A stretch of 39,567 nucleotides of DNA, from assembly GCA_900542835.1 (NCBI GenBank), contig UQPB01000030.1:1-39567 (forward strand), written 5' to 3'. Below, one piece after another: positions 1 to 8,791 of the stretch; position 1 is the first letter of the stretch, and every line of letters starts with the position of its first letter. The notes under the pieces are model-generated. The model was not told where the DNA came from and made no database searches. It worked only from the letters and a program-made list of their open reading frames with translations. Made by a program: the position numbers and the translations under genes. The stretch comes from an uncultured Pelosinus sp. GTDB taxonomy: Bacteria > Bacillota > Negativicutes > Sporomusales > Acetonemataceae.

Positions 1-306
1 GCCTGCTGCGGAGCAATGGCCGCTTTTGGTCAAAACAGGGCTGCTTGGTACTTCTTAACGCAGCCCAGCCACTTTTCATCCTGCCGGAACGTCTTTTTAC
101 GGAAAGGGCGGGGATACGGAGGACGAGAAGCCGGAACCCGATGAAACGAAATAAAGTCAGCTGGCTTGCTGACAACGCGCGTTACGCGGCACTGGTTTGC
201 ATTGCCTTAGCCGCTTCCTTTTGTCCTCCCTCGCTACTCGCTGTGAAATCGCCTTTTACGATTGCGATTTCGTAAGCGATTCCCCTGTACCGTGCATGCG
301 TCAATC
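1..306. other. Left-edge region without a convincing gene
   Basis: No open frame here looks like a real protein. On the + strand, 18 codons open from the window edge end in TAA at 56-58 and could be the tail of a gene lying to the left, but that is too short to judge. A perfect hairpin with arms GAAATCGC (245-252) and GCGATTTC (264-271) lies just before the promoter of the next gene; it has no T tract. GTCAGC/GCTGAC arms also occur near 157-174. Confidence 0.35.
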
Positions 307-335
307 TTGCCAACACACTCCGGCTGCGGTATGAT
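307..335 (+). promoter_or_regulatory. Sigma-A-type promoter of the GltD-like gene
   Basis: A -35 box TTGCCA (307-312) and a -10 box TATGAT (330-335) are separated by exactly 17 nt. The predicted transcription start is about 342, which rules out the in-frame upstream ATG codons at 262 and 331 and supports the start near 361-367. Confidence 0.7.
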
Positions 336-366
336 AGAAAGAACTCTAACCAAAGGAATGATGGCT

Positions 367-1731
367 ATGTTGATTGATAAAAAAACCGATTTTGATACTG
401 CTGTCTGGGATTTTGACGAAGTCGATCACGGACTCAGCGTGCGCGAGGCGATTGCCGAAGCCAGACGCTGTCTGAACTGTCCCAAGCCGTTGTGCCGCAG
501 CGGCTGTCCGATTGAAAATGAAATTCCCCGCTTTATTCAGGCTCTGGCCCAGGGAAATATCGGCGAAGCCAGCGCTATTATTGCCCGCCGCAGCAGCCTG
601 CCGGCCGTGTGCGGCCGGGTCTGCCCCCACGAAAAGCAATGCGAGGCGCATTGTATCTTGACCAAAAGGGGCTGCGGCGTACGCATCGGCAAGCTGGAAC
701 GGTTTATTGCCGACTTCGCCGCCGAAATGGGGGTCACGGCACCACCCGATGCCCAGCCTTATAAAGGCAGGGTAGCCGTTGTCGGCTCCGGCCCCGCCGG
801 TCTGACGGTAGCCGGCGATTTGGCAAAACAAGGATTTTCTGTCACCATATTTGAAGGCCAGACTGAAGCCGGCGGTGTTCTGATGTATGGAATTCCCGCA
901 TTTCGCCTCAGCCGCGAGGTTGTGAAGCGGGAAATTGAAAAAATAACCAATCTTGGCGTTGAAATTCACACCGGCGTACTTGTCGGTCCGGATATTACGG
1001 TTGATGAGTTATTCTCCCAGGGATACGACGCCATCTTTATCGGTACCGGCACCGCTCTGCCTAAAACACTGGATGTTCCCGGCAAGGACCTTCCCGGGGT
1101 CATTCAAGCCACCTATCTGCTCAGCATGGCTAGTTTTGCCACCAACGGCGAATTTGACCGTCGTGAGGTTCCGGTGGCCCACGGCGACCGGGTTGCGGTT
1201 ATCGGCGCCGGCAACGTCGCCATGGATGCCGCCCGTACGGCGCTGCGGCTTGGCGCCAGAAGCGTGACCGTCGTCTATCGCCGTACGCAGCAGGAAATGA
1301 CAGCCCTGCAGTCCGAATACGATCAGGCAGCCGCCGAAGGAGTCGAGTTTCTCTGGCTGGCCAGTCCGGTGGCTTTCGAAGGCGAAGACCGCCTCAAAGC
1401 TCTCGCGTATGAGATCATGGAGCTCAATGACGGCAAGGCAGTCGCCAGCGGCCAACACGCCTCACTGCCGGTGGACAAAATCATCCTGGCGATCGGTCAG
1501 CGGCCGGCGGCGCGCATTGTATCGACAACGACAGGCATTGATGTCAATTCATCCGGTTATGTCATTACCAAAGACCGGCCTTATGGCATGACAACCCGTA
1601 AGGGCGTCTTTGCCGGCGGTGATGTCGTCCATGAGCCGGCCACAGTGGTGCTGGCCATGAAAGAGGCCAAACGGGTGGCGGCAGGCATTGCGATGTATGT
1701 GGAAGCGAAAAGATTAATGGAAGACTGCTAA
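367..1731 (+). CDS. GltD-like NAD(P)H flavoprotein oxidoreductase
   Basis: The product is about 454 aa and resembles the glutamate synthase small subunit, the NfnB subunit and related FAD/NAD(P)-binding electron-transfer proteins. An N-terminal Fer4_20-type domain carries two Cys clusters (C35, C38, C43, C47 and C82, C86, C92, C96), expected to hold 4Fe-4S clusters. An FAD-binding GSGPAG follows at 140-145 and an NAD(P)-binding GAGNVA at 280-285. The start at 367 (ATG) is chosen because AAAGGA at 352-357 sits 9 nt upstream; ATG 361 is possible. The gene stands alone between its own promoter and terminator. No glutamate synthase large subunit or NfnA partner is next to it, so its electron acceptor is unknown. 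Archaeal-type single-subunit GltA is an alternative. The family call is firm; the reaction is not. Confidence 0.85.
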   Translation: MLIDKKTDFDTAVWDFDEVDHGLSVREAIAEARRCLNCPKPLCRSGCPIENEIPRFIQALAQGNIGEASAIIARRSSLPAVCGRVCPHEKQCEAHCILTKRGCGVRIGKLERFIADFAAEMGVTAPPDAQPYKGRVAVVGSGPAGLTVAGDLAKQGFSVTIFEGQTEAGGVLMYGIPAFRLSREVVKREIEKITNLGVEIHTGVLVGPDITVDELFSQGYDAIFIGTGTALPKTLDVPGKDLPGVIQATYLLSMASFATNGEFDRREVPVAHGDRVAVIGAGNVAMDAARTALRLGARSVTVVYRRTQQEMTALQSEYDQAAAEGVEFLWLASPVAFEGEDRLKALAYEIMELNDGKAVASGQHASLPVDKIILAIGQRPAARIVSTTTGIDVNSSGYVITKDRPYGMTTRKGVFAGGDVVHEPATVVLAMKEAKRVAAGIAMYVEAKRLMEDC

Positions 1732-1763
1732 GCGGCTGGTGCGCTGACTAAGTTTTGCCGTTG

Positions 1764-1806
1764 AAGAAGCCGGTTTGATCAGAGTCAAACCGGCTTCTTT
1801 CTTTTT
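1764..1806 (+). terminator. Intrinsic terminator after the GltD-like gene
   Basis: A perfect 15-bp stem (arms 1764-1778 and 1785-1799) with a 6-nt loop TCAGAG is followed by TCTTTTT. It lies 32 nt past the stop codon and separates this gene from the convergent GH18 gene. Confidence 0.9.
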
Positions 1807-1876
1807 ACCTATCTACTTTTCCCCTAAAATACGCGTAATTTATTCCGGCGGCCAAAAGACAAGACGCCTCCGCCAG

Positions 1877-3337
1877 CTATTGCAGCGGCGCCTTCAGTTC
1901 TGTCTCCAGTACCTGCCAGATATGGGGCGCGGCGAAATTCTTGCGCCAGGAAGCCGCACCGGCGAGATTGTATTTATTCACCAGCGCCGCTTTTCTGGCA
2001 ATGGAAGTTTCCTCTTCCAGCCAAATCCGATACAGGCTGCCAGCCTGGCGATATTCCGTGTAAAACAACCCCTGCTCCTCCAGCCAGACCGGCGTCAACT
2101 GGCGCTCCGCCACTTTAGCGGCAATCGCCTCCATGCCATAGGCCCGGGAACTGACCCGGACGCCGCCGGCGGGTTCAGTAGTTTCACGCCATTCCCGCGC
2201 ATAGAAGGGAATCCCCATCACCAGCTTCTCCCGGGGAATATGATTGTCAGCAAGCAAGGCCAGATTTTCATCGACCCAGTTGAGCGAGGCAACCGGTCCG
2301 GCGACCGGACTGGCGCCCCAGTGCTCATCATAGGTCATCACCATGACATAGTCCACTGCCTGACTCAGGCCGCGCCGGTCATAACATTTTGACCAGTTAG
2401 GCGAAGGGCCGGGCACTGTGACGTCAACAGAGCTGACCAGATTCTGCTGGCGCAGCGCGTCAGCCACCCGTTTGACAAAAGCGGTGAGCCGGTCGCGGTC
2501 GGCCTCATAAACATTTTCAAAGTCAATGTTGATACCGTCAAGGTCATACAGGGCCGTATAGACCAGCATCTGGCCAATCACCAGTTCCTGCAGCGTTTCA
2601 CTGGCAAGAAATTTGCGGGTCAGATCGGGATCGAAATCACCGTTTTTAAATAGCGGCCATACCTTGTAGCCCTTGGCATGCGCGTCCTGCACATATTTCC
2701 AGTCGGCATTGTTAATCAACAGCCGGCCGTCGGGTGCAATCGAGAACCAGGTCGGTGAAATCACGTCCAGGCCACGGATCGTCTCCTGTTGTGACAAGTC
2801 AGGCGAGAAGCCGGGAATATAATCCCATACTAAATTGAGTTTTCCCTGCGGCCGCCAGGCCGGTCGGACAGTATTAAGCCTGCGATCGGAAAAAGCGGCG
2901 TCCCGTTCAAGGTAGAGGCGGCCGGCATATTGGTCATAGCGCATCCGGAGGCCAAGGATTTTTTCCAGGTTTTTAATATTAACAAAATACTCCTTTTCCT
3001 GCAGTACTGCCGGAAAATTCAGCGTGACACCCTGGCGCAGGCGTTTGTCAAGCGACTCTGTCTCCATTTGCCAGGCCGGCTTGCGCACCGACAGGAGCAG
3101 GCGTCCCGTCTCCTGATCAAATGAGGATTGCCCCGGCGCCAGATGGCTGGGAAAAATAAACGCCGGCACCAGCACCTGCGTGTCTGTGACTCTGCCGCTG
3201 GATACCAGCTCGCTGCCGCCGTCCGCCTGTCTGACGTAAACATCGACAATTGCCATGTCGCCGCCGGCGCCGGCAAAAGCCACCGCCGTTGTCAGCAGCA
3301 GCGATAGCAGGAACAGCGGCAGTAAAACTTTTTTCAA
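1877..3337 (-). CDS. Secreted glycosyl hydrolase family 18 protein
   Basis: The 486-aa product begins with a signal peptide (Lys-Lys, then a hydrophobic stretch, likely cut after AFA at 20-22). Residues about 45-145 look like a copper-amine-oxidase-N-type domain, which in Firmicutes often accompanies wall-associated enzymes. A GH18 catalytic barrel follows from about 165. The DGxxxDxE signature is seen as DGINIDFEN (267-275), with E274 the expected acid/base, and MTYDEHW follows at 334-340. The domain type is shared with spore or peptidoglycan glucosaminidases such as YaaH/SleL, but there is no LysM repeat. Translation starts at TTG: AGGAGG (3346-3351) lies 8 nt upstream and no better start exists. 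The likely role is cleavage of GlcNAc-containing wall polymers; the exact substrate is unknown. Confidence 0.85.
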   Translation of the reverse strand: MKKVLLPLFLLSLLLTTAVAFAGAGGDMAIVDVYVRQADGGSELVSSGRVTDTQVLVPAFIFPSHLAPGQSSFDQETGRLLLSVRKPAWQMETESLDKRLRQGVTLNFPAVLQEKEYFVNIKNLEKILGLRMRYDQYAGRLYLERDAAFSDRRLNTVRPAWRPQGKLNLVWDYIPGFSPDLSQQETIRGLDVISPTWFSIAPDGRLLINNADWKYVQDAHAKGYKVWPLFKNGDFDPDLTRKFLASETLQELVIGQMLVYTALYDLDGINIDFENVYEADRDRLTAFVKRVADALRQQNLVSSVDVTVPGPSPNWSKCYDRRGLSQAVDYVMVMTYDEHWGASPVAGPVASLNWVDENLALLADNHIPREKLVMGIPFYAREWRETTEPAGGVRVSSRAYGMEAIAAKVAERQLTPVWLEEQGLFYTEYRQAGSLYRIWLEEETSIARKAALVNKYNLAGAASWRKNFAAPHIWQVLETELKAPLQ

Positions 3338-3450
3338 TGCGAAGTCCTCCTGATTACAGCTATTTTATCGTTTCCCGGATAAATTCCCTACAGTGGGCTC
3401 AAACTCCTGCCCGCACACCGGCAGCGGCTCATAACGGCCGCACCGGAGCG

Positions 3451-4140
3451 TCAGCGTCCGGCCAGTTTTTCCCGCACCGAGTTGACCACCTTTCTGGCAA
3501 ACGGACCAAGATCATCAACGGCATACGCTTTGATAATACCGGCCGCGACCTGCCCAATGGCGCTTTTGGCAATAGCGGGATCGGCAAACCCTCTGTAACG
3601 CAGGCGTTCCTCAATCAATACAGCCGCTTCAAGCGCTTTTTCGGCGGCAATCGTATTAATTGCGGCAACCCAGTCGGAATCTCCGGTTAAAACATCACCA
3701 ACGCCGGCAAACAGGGTTGCCGCCAGTTCTGTCAGCTCCGGATCAGCGTTATCAACGATAATCACCGGACGCGCCCCTGCCGCCATTTCAGCGGCGTGGC
3801 CGACAAATTTCGCGCTAACGCAGCGGATGTGCGGCGCGGCGGCAGCGGCAAATGTCGTCCGGGCAAGGTTGGTGGCTATATTGATAACCGTCAGCGAAGT
3901 ACGCGGGACCAGGTTCAATTTACTGAGACAAGCGATAACCTCCTGGTCGGGAAGAGCCAGAATAACCGCCTCCGCTTGGGCGGCGTCCTCCAGACTGACA
4001 GCCGCCCTGGCGCCGACAACGGCAGCAACCTCAGCCGCCCGCTCTGTGTCGGCATCATAGAGCGTCAGCTCCGCCGTTTCAGCAAGCCGGGCGGCCAACA
4101 CCCGCCCCATGCGGCCAATACCAACAATACTAATCCGCAT
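3451..4140 (-). CDS. ProC/F420-type NAD(P)-binding reductase
   Basis: The product is 229 aa. The N-terminus is a Rossmann fold with GIGRMG (7-12) after a short beta strand. The rest resembles pyrroline-5-carboxylate reductase or the NADP-dependent F420 oxidoreductase family, including an all-helical C-terminal dimerisation-like part. It is 30-40 residues shorter than typical ProC, so a proline-pathway role is doubtful. The start is ATG 4140, with AGGCGGGG 6 nt upstream; a TTG at 4146 lies too close to that site. The GH18 gene follows on the same strand after 113 bp. The substrate cannot be told from sequence. Confidence 0.65.
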   Translation of the reverse strand: MRISIVGIGRMGRVLAARLAETAELTLYDADTERAAEVAAVVGARAAVSLEDAAQAEAVILALPDQEVIACLSKLNLVPRTSLTVINIATNLARTTFAAAAAPHIRCVSAKFVGHAAEMAAGARPVIIVDNADPELTELAATLFAGVGDVLTGDSDWVAAINTIAAEKALEAAVLIEERLRYRGFADPAIAKSAIGQVAAGIIKAYAVDDLGPFARKVVNSVREKLAGR

Positions 4141-4453
4141 TACCAACCCCGCCTTTCTTATAGTAATTCCCTTTTATTAGTCCTGCCCGCCAGATGGACT
4201 GCTACAGGCTGTTTCGCCCTTACCAGCGGCTTTTCCTATCTGCGGCTGCAGGAAAGCGCTGTTGGGCGCGGCAGCCGGCGGACGGCGGATCGCCATCCCA
4301 CCGCCGGGTCTCCGCCGCCGCTTAACGAAAATTTAAACTAGGCATAATCACCTTTACCGCCGCATTTGATATACTAAAACAGGAGAACCTTTACCTTTCC
4401 CCGCAGCAAACCGGAGTCAAGCCCGGAGAATGCACAGAAAAAGGGGGATCTTA
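4141..4453. other. Intergenic region between divergent genes
   Basis: This stretch holds the GC-rich 5' flank of the ProC-like gene and, on the + strand, the extended -10 promoter at 4367-4375. No protein-coding frame of note was seen. Confidence 0.5.
4367..4375 (+). promoter_or_regulatory. Extended -10 promoter upstream of the PIN-PhoH gene
   Basis: TG-A-TATACT (TG at 4367-4368, hexamer 4370-4375) fits an extended -10 element. There is no good -35 box at 16-18 nt. Transcription would begin near 4382 and include the small ORF and the PhoH-like gene. Confidence 0.45.
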
Positions 4454-4537
4454 ATGAAATTAAACCGCAGTGTCCTGCCGGCGTTTCGTCGCGCAGCGCA
4501 GCCAGCTTGCCGACAGGCAGCAGTTGCCGCTGCCTGA
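4454..4537 (+). CDS. Possible 27-aa small ORF ahead of the PhoH-like gene
   Basis: ATG follows AAAAAGGGGG with 6-nt spacing, a ribosome binding site as good as that of the next gene. The ORF encodes 27 residues rich in Ala, Arg and Gln and ends 50 nt before the PIN-PhoH start. The frame also opens at ATG 4430, with a poorer site. It could be a leader peptide or a small partner protein; short ORFs precede some actinobacterial PhoH2 genes. No homology was recognised, so this is tentative. Confidence 0.35.
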   Translation: MKLNRSVLPAFRRAAQPACRQAAVAAA

Positions 4538-4587
4538 AGAAACGCTATTTGCCGTTTATTCGAATTCAGGCTAAAGGGGGTCTTTAC

Positions 4588-5973
4588 ATGACCAAGTGTT
4601 ATGTGCTGGATACCAATGTGCTGCTTCATTCACCCAGTTCCATCTTTGCGTTTAGCGAACACATGGTAGTGATTCCCGAGGTGGTTGTGGAGGAGCTCGA
4701 CCGGTTTAAAAAGGAGGCCAGCGAACGCGGCGCCAACAGCCGCCAGGTCAGCCGGCTTATTGACAGCCTGCGGCTGCAGGGCAACCTGCTTGACGGCGTG
4801 CCCCTCAACCAGACGGGCGGCAGCTTGCGTCTCGAAGCCAATCATCTGGATACAAGTATGCCGCGGCACTGGGAGCGCGACAAGGCCGACAACCGCATCC
4901 TGCAAGTCTGTAAAGGCATGCTGGAAGCCGGCTATCAAACGGTTCTCGTCTCCCGCGACACCAATATGCGGGTTAAAGCTACAATCCTGAACATTCAGGC
5001 GGAAGACTTCCGCAATGACAAGGTCGCTGATATTGACAGCCAATATACCGGACGCGCCACTGTATACACCGCCAGCGATGTAATCAACCAGTTCCACAAA
5101 GATGACGGCAACTGGCTGCTGCCGGAACAGCTGTCCAGTTACGACGAGGCTGCCGGCAGGCTGGCGGCAGCTGATCTGACAACCAATCAGTTTCTGGTCA
5201 TCCGTTCCGCCGATAACGATCGCCATACCGCCCTGGGGCGTTTCGACGGGCAGAAAGTCGTGCATCTGCGGTACCGCAGCCGCAACCCGTTTGGGGTCAC
5301 CCCACGCAACGTCGGACAAATCTTTATGCAGGAATGCCTGATGATGAGCGCCGAGGAAGCGCCGCTGGTCATTATCAAAGGACCGGCGGGAACCGCCAAA
5401 ACCTTCTATTCGCTGGCAGTCGGGCTCTATAAATATATGGAGACGCGGCCGCGGGAATACCACCATATTCTAATTTGCCGTCCTCACGCCATGCTGGACG
5501 AGGGTCTGGGCTTCCTGCCCGGCAGCGAAGCTGAAAAGCTTGAACCATATATGCGTTCCATCAAGGATAATCTGTTTACATTGATGTCCGGCAACTCGGC
5601 ACTGGAGGAAAAAGAGGTAGCCCAGACGGAAGACACGGTAAATATGTTATTTGAAAAACGGATTATCCAGGCCGAGGCTCTTGCCTATCAACGCGGCCGC
5701 TCGTTGCAGAAATACTGGGTATTGTTTGATGAAATGCAGAATTCCACCCCGCGGCAGGCCAAAGCCGTTTTGACCCGCTCCGGCCTGGGCACAAAGCTGA
5801 TCATGCTGGGCGATCCGGCCCAGATCGACAATCCCCTGCTTGACAGCCAGTCCAACGGTCTGAGCTATGCCGGTGAAAAAATGATGGGCAGCAAGCTTTG
5901 CTTTCAGGTCACCATGCTGCCGGAAGAATGCGAACGTTCGCCGCTGGCGGCGGATGCGGCAATACGGCTGTAA
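4588..5973 (+). CDS. PIN-PhoH family ATPase (PhoH2 type, YlaK-like)
   Basis: The 461-aa product joins an N-terminal PIN RNase domain to a C-terminal PhoH ATPase. PIN acidic residues are visible as D8 (in LDTNVL), E36, D101 and D124. The PhoH part has Walker A GPAGTAKT (265-272), the family block LGFLPG near 307-312, Walker B VLFDEMQN (378-385) and a sensor-like GDPAQID near 408-414. PhoH2 proteins studied elsewhere are ATP-dependent RNA helicase/RNases; Bacillus YlaK shares this architecture. ATG 4588 is chosen because AAAGGGGG lies 7 nt upstream and the PIN domain begins immediately. It probably acts in cytoplasmic RNA turnover. Confidence 0.92.
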   Translation: MTKCYVLDTNVLLHSPSSIFAFSEHMVVIPEVVVEELDRFKKEASERGANSRQVSRLIDSLRLQGNLLDGVPLNQTGGSLRLEANHLDTSMPRHWERDKADNRILQVCKGMLEAGYQTVLVSRDTNMRVKATILNIQAEDFRNDKVADIDSQYTGRATVYTASDVINQFHKDDGNWLLPEQLSSYDEAAGRLAAADLTTNQFLVIRSADNDRHTALGRFDGQKVVHLRYRSRNPFGVTPRNVGQIFMQECLMMSAEEAPLVIIKGPAGTAKTFYSLAVGLYKYMETRPREYHHILICRPHAMLDEGLGFLPGSEAEKLEPYMRSIKDNLFTLMSGNSALEEKEVAQTEDTVNMLFEKRIIQAEALAYQRGRSLQKYWVLFDEMQNSTPRQAKAVLTRSGLGTKLIMLGDPAQIDNPLLDSQSNGLSYAGEKMMGSKLCFQVTMLPEECERSPLAADAAIRL

Positions 5974-5992
5974 CCGGCTGACCAAAATACAG

Positions 5993-6038
5993 GGACAGCC
6001 TCTTCCCGCCCGGACTGTTCAGCGGGAAGAGGCTGTCC
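5993..6038. terminator. Bidirectional terminator between convergent genes
   Basis: A perfect 17-bp stem (5993-6009 with 6022-6038) and 12-nt loop lie between the PhoH-like stop and the GntR stop at 6039. The + side is followed by TTATTTATT and the - side by TGTATTTT, so it can end both transcripts. Confidence 0.8.
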
Positions 6039-6719
6039 TTATTTATTGCGCACAGAGGTTACATAGTTATAGGCGCTTAAATAGGTTTTTTGCATATGCT
6101 GCCGCATCGTTTCCCTGGCCAGGCCGACATCGCCGGCCTGCACGGCGACGAGGATGCCGGCATGCTCCTCCAGCGTCTCCGTATAGCGATAATCACCGCT
6201 GAAAATCGCGTTCATGCCAAATCGCCGGATCTTGTCACGAATTTCACCAATCATCGCGGTTAATAAGCTGTTATCCGCCATTGTCAGCAAAATGCCGTGA
6301 AATTTCACGTCCAGATCGAGAAAATGGCACTTCTTAGGACTGCCTGCGGCAATTGTCAGGCTGTGCCGCTGTTCTTGATGACAGGCGGCAAGCTGTTCGA
6401 GCAATTCCGGCGTCCGGTTGTCCATTGCCAGCTCCACGGTCAGCAGCTCCAGGGCGGTACGAATCTGGAAAATATTTTTCAGATCCTTCTCGCCCATTTT
6501 CTTAATCACAATTCCCTTATAGGGAATATACTCCACCCAGTCTTCCGCTTCCAGCGCCTTCAACGCCTCCCTGACCGGCGTGCGGCTGACTTGTAATTCT
6601 TCCGATATTTTCCGTTCATTAAGAATATCGCTGTCACGGTAATGCTGATTAAGGATTTCCTCTTTCAACAATGTATATATTTGTTGCTTCAATGATTCCG
6701 CCTTTTTTATTGCTCGCAT
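6039..6719 (-). CDS. GntR-family regulator, FCD (FadR) subfamily
   Basis: The product is 226 aa. An N-terminal winged helix-turn-helix contains the typical SRTPVREALKALE segment. The C-terminal helical FCD domain has the Asp/His pattern that binds a metal or an acid ligand: D and H in the LDVKFH block, H in EEHAG, and H in MRQHM. ATG 6719 is favoured over GTG 6728 because GAGGTG lies 6 nt upstream. The gene sits 98 nt downstream of, and on the same strand as, the nitrilase-DUF2848-transporter operon. It is the obvious candidate to bind the palindrome in that operon's promoter. FCD regulators commonly sense small organic acids; the ligand here is unknown. Confidence 0.88.
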   Translation of the reverse strand: MRAIKKAESLKQQIYTLLKEEILNQHYRDSDILNERKISEELQVSRTPVREALKALEAEDWVEYIPYKGIVIKKMGEKDLKNIFQIRTALELLTVELAMDNRTPELLEQLAACHQEQRHSLTIAAGSPKKCHFLDLDVKFHGILLTMADNSLLTAMIGEIRDKIRRFGMNAIFSGDYRYTETLEEHAGILVAVQAGDVGLARETMRQHMQKTYLSAYNYVTSVRNK

Positions 6720-6817
6720 TTGTCGCACCTCGGAAAAGAATATTCACTTATATCATAACATGTCTACAGTATAAGCGCTAATACCCTTTCCGGCGGTGCA
6801 GGCCGTATTTTCATTAA

Positions 6818-8074
6818 TCAGATAACAAATGTCAATAAAAAGCTAACCCCCAGGCCGACAAGCATGCACGGCCGCTGCCACTTATTCGCCTGCTTCTGGT
6901 TGGTTCCGGGAATGACGCCGGCGACAACCGGCAATGCCGTTAACGCACCGCCGCTTAAAAACAACTGCATTATCGCGCAGCCGGATATAGCGGCAAAGCT
7001 GACAGCAAGCGGATCCACACCCAGCCCGAGCACAATTTGCACAAACGGCAAAACAATCGGCGCTGAAGCGGCGTTGGATTGGGTGATCGTACCGGCCAGG
7101 GCGGAGATAATCAAGAGAATTTGTATTGGCGCAATGGCAATATAAGGCTTTACATATTCCGCCACCAGCTTGACCAGGCCGATCTTGCCAATTACATTGG
7201 ACATATACATCAGGCTGATAATGGCCACAATCGGGATAGCAATCTGGGCGACACCGCCTACCATCGACTTTTCGCCCTCCTGCAGGTTCATCTTTGCCAT
7301 TAGAATAACGAGAATGCTGCAGCCGACGCCGACCAGAAATACCGGCACGCCCATGAAAAAGGCAACGCACAGAATCAAAAAAGGAAAGAAGGCTTTAGTA
7401 AAGGGCGGCGCTTGCTCAGGCAGCGCGGCGATGCCGGCATCGTCTGCTTCTTTGCGGATTTCAATACCGTCCCGGATCATTTCCCCTTTGGCCCGGTAAT
7501 AGGCAAAAACATAAATCCCGATACTGCCAATAAAACCCCAAAAATTAATCAGACCAAATTTTACACCGGTAAGGCCAAGAACAGCCAGCATTGTCGGATG
7601 GGTAAACCCGGCATTATTGGCGACTGTATTCGCCAAAGAAATAATCGCTGAGGTCTTATTAGCCGACAAGCCCAGCCGCGTCGCCGCCGGACCGGCGATG
7701 GTAGCCATGATAACCGGCTGTGTAAACGCAGTCAATGCCCCGAGTAAGGCGGCGGCTAGTCCGGCAGCAGTAGCAATTCCCGGCGCGCCTCCCTTTCTGC
7801 GGCCCACGTCCATTATCTTCCATATAATACTGTCCATATAACCGGACTTCTGCATCACACCGACAAACAATAAAACCCCCAGCATATCGACAATGACCGG
7901 ATTCATCGCGCCAATCAGCAGTTTGGCCACAGAGTCGGGGCCGGAGCCAAGCAGCGGAAACCCGGCGGCCAACGCCGCCAGTGTCGTGCCAACGACCGCA
8001 GTCAGATACAGCGGAGCAATACCAAAGATCATAACCAGCAATGTCAGTACCATGATAATCTGCGCTATAATCAT
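6818..8074 (-). CDS. Ion-transporter-superfamily organic anion permease
   Basis: The 418-aa integral membrane protein has about 11-12 hydrophobic segments. It contains a central hydrophilic loop (about residues 205-225) and two repeat-like re-entrant regions (NTVANNAGFTHP and ITQSNAASAPIVLP). This arrangement resembles the GntP/CitMHS/IT-superfamily carboxylate transporters. Start ATG 8074 has AGGTG upstream. It is the last gene of the nitrilase - DUF2848 - permease operon and presumably imports that pathway's substrate, probably a carboxylate or its amide (inference from neighbours). Confidence 0.75.
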   Translation of the reverse strand: MIIAQIIMVLTLLVMIFGIAPLYLTAVVGTTLAALAAGFPLLGSGPDSVAKLLIGAMNPVIVDMLGVLLFVGVMQKSGYMDSIIWKIMDVGRRKGGAPGIATAAGLAAALLGALTAFTQPVIMATIAGPAATRLGLSANKTSAIISLANTVANNAGFTHPTMLAVLGLTGVKFGLINFWGFIGSIGIYVFAYYRAKGEMIRDGIEIRKEADDAGIAALPEQAPPFTKAFFPFLILCVAFFMGVPVFLVGVGCSILVILMAKMNLQEGEKSMVGGVAQIAIPIVAIISLMYMSNVIGKIGLVKLVAEYVKPYIAIAPIQILLIISALAGTITQSNAASAPIVLPFVQIVLGLGVDPLAVSFAAISGCAIMQLFLSGGALTALPVVAGVIPGTNQKQANKWQRPCMLVGLGVSFLLTFVI

Positions 8075-8104
8075 ATTTCACCTGCTCCCGTTTATTTCGG
8101 CCTC

Positions 8105-8776
8105 TCAATGCTCCGGAATTGCCACAACCCGGTAACGCAACGCCAGCTGCCGATTCAGCTTTTCATCAACTAATTTACAGGCAAACTGACTGCCGAACTT
8201 AAAGCCGTTCGCCAAAGGCACCGTGCCGGTAAAAATCAGGCTGTCAGCAATGCCTGTCTCCTTCTCCACTGCGGCCACGATGCGCTCCAGCGGCAGCAGA
8301 TCCTGAGTTAGGCCATCCTGATAGGCAATTTCCCGGCCATCAATCACCTGCGTTGAAACCAGCTTTATAGCATCAAAATGATCTTTAATCTCATCATAGG
8401 CCCAAAAGTCAGGACAATACGGCTTCAGACAAACCTGTTTTGACTTGTGAATGCTTACCGCTTCCAGCTCCCGGTCGGTATGATCGCTGCCCAGCCCGAT
8501 ATAATATTTCCCATTGCGCACAAGGATCAGGTACTCAACCTCACCGCTGGTTCGATCAGCGATGACCTCGATCTGATCGTCAGTCGTCAACAGCGCTGTG
8601 GAGCATTGATACACCACCGGCACTGTCTTCGGACATTTAATACCTTCCTGTTCCAGCTCCTTTATATGCTCCATCGTTTTTTCAATGTCTCTGCCGGCAA
8701 ATCCGACTACAATCAGCTTGCTCAGGCTGATTTCCTCCCGGCTGACGCCCTGTTTTGTTATTAGGTTAACCTGCAT
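8105..8776 (-). CDS. DUF2848 family protein (FAH-like fold)
   Basis: The 223-aa product matches my recollection of the DUF2848 family: VGFAGRD near 24-30, SGEVE at 77-81, the diagnostic GSDHTDRELEA (96-106) followed by SKQ (112-114), and a C-terminal SLIFTGTVPLANGF segment. Related proteins adopt a fumarylacetoacetate-hydrolase-like fold, which suggests hydrolysis or decarboxylation of an acyl compound, but to my knowledge no reaction is established. The RBS AAAGGAGGAG lies 7 nt before ATG. The gene starts 15 nt after the nitrilase stop and ends 30 nt before the permease, so co-transcription is likely. Confidence 0.82.
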   Translation of the reverse strand: MQVNLITKQGVSREEISLSKLIVVGFAGRDIEKTMEHIKELEQEGIKCPKTVPVVYQCSTALLTTDDQIEVIADRTSGEVEYLILVRNGKYYIGLGSDHTDRELEAVSIHKSKQVCLKPYCPDFWAYDEIKDHFDAIKLVSTQVIDGREIAYQDGLTQDLLPLERIVAAVEKETGIADSLIFTGTVPLANGFKFGSQFACKLVDEKLNRQLALRYRVVAIPEH

Positions 8777-8791
8777 GCTGCGCTCCTCCTT

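Noticed and set aside
45..275. 76-codon + strand ORF at the left edge
   Set aside because: No RBS, no recognisable domain and low-quality composition; it ends just before the promoter of the next gene.
7985..8002. TGGCACG-like sigma-54 match on the - strand
   Set aside because: It is inside the permease coding region with no gene start behind it, and its -12 part is poor; a chance match.
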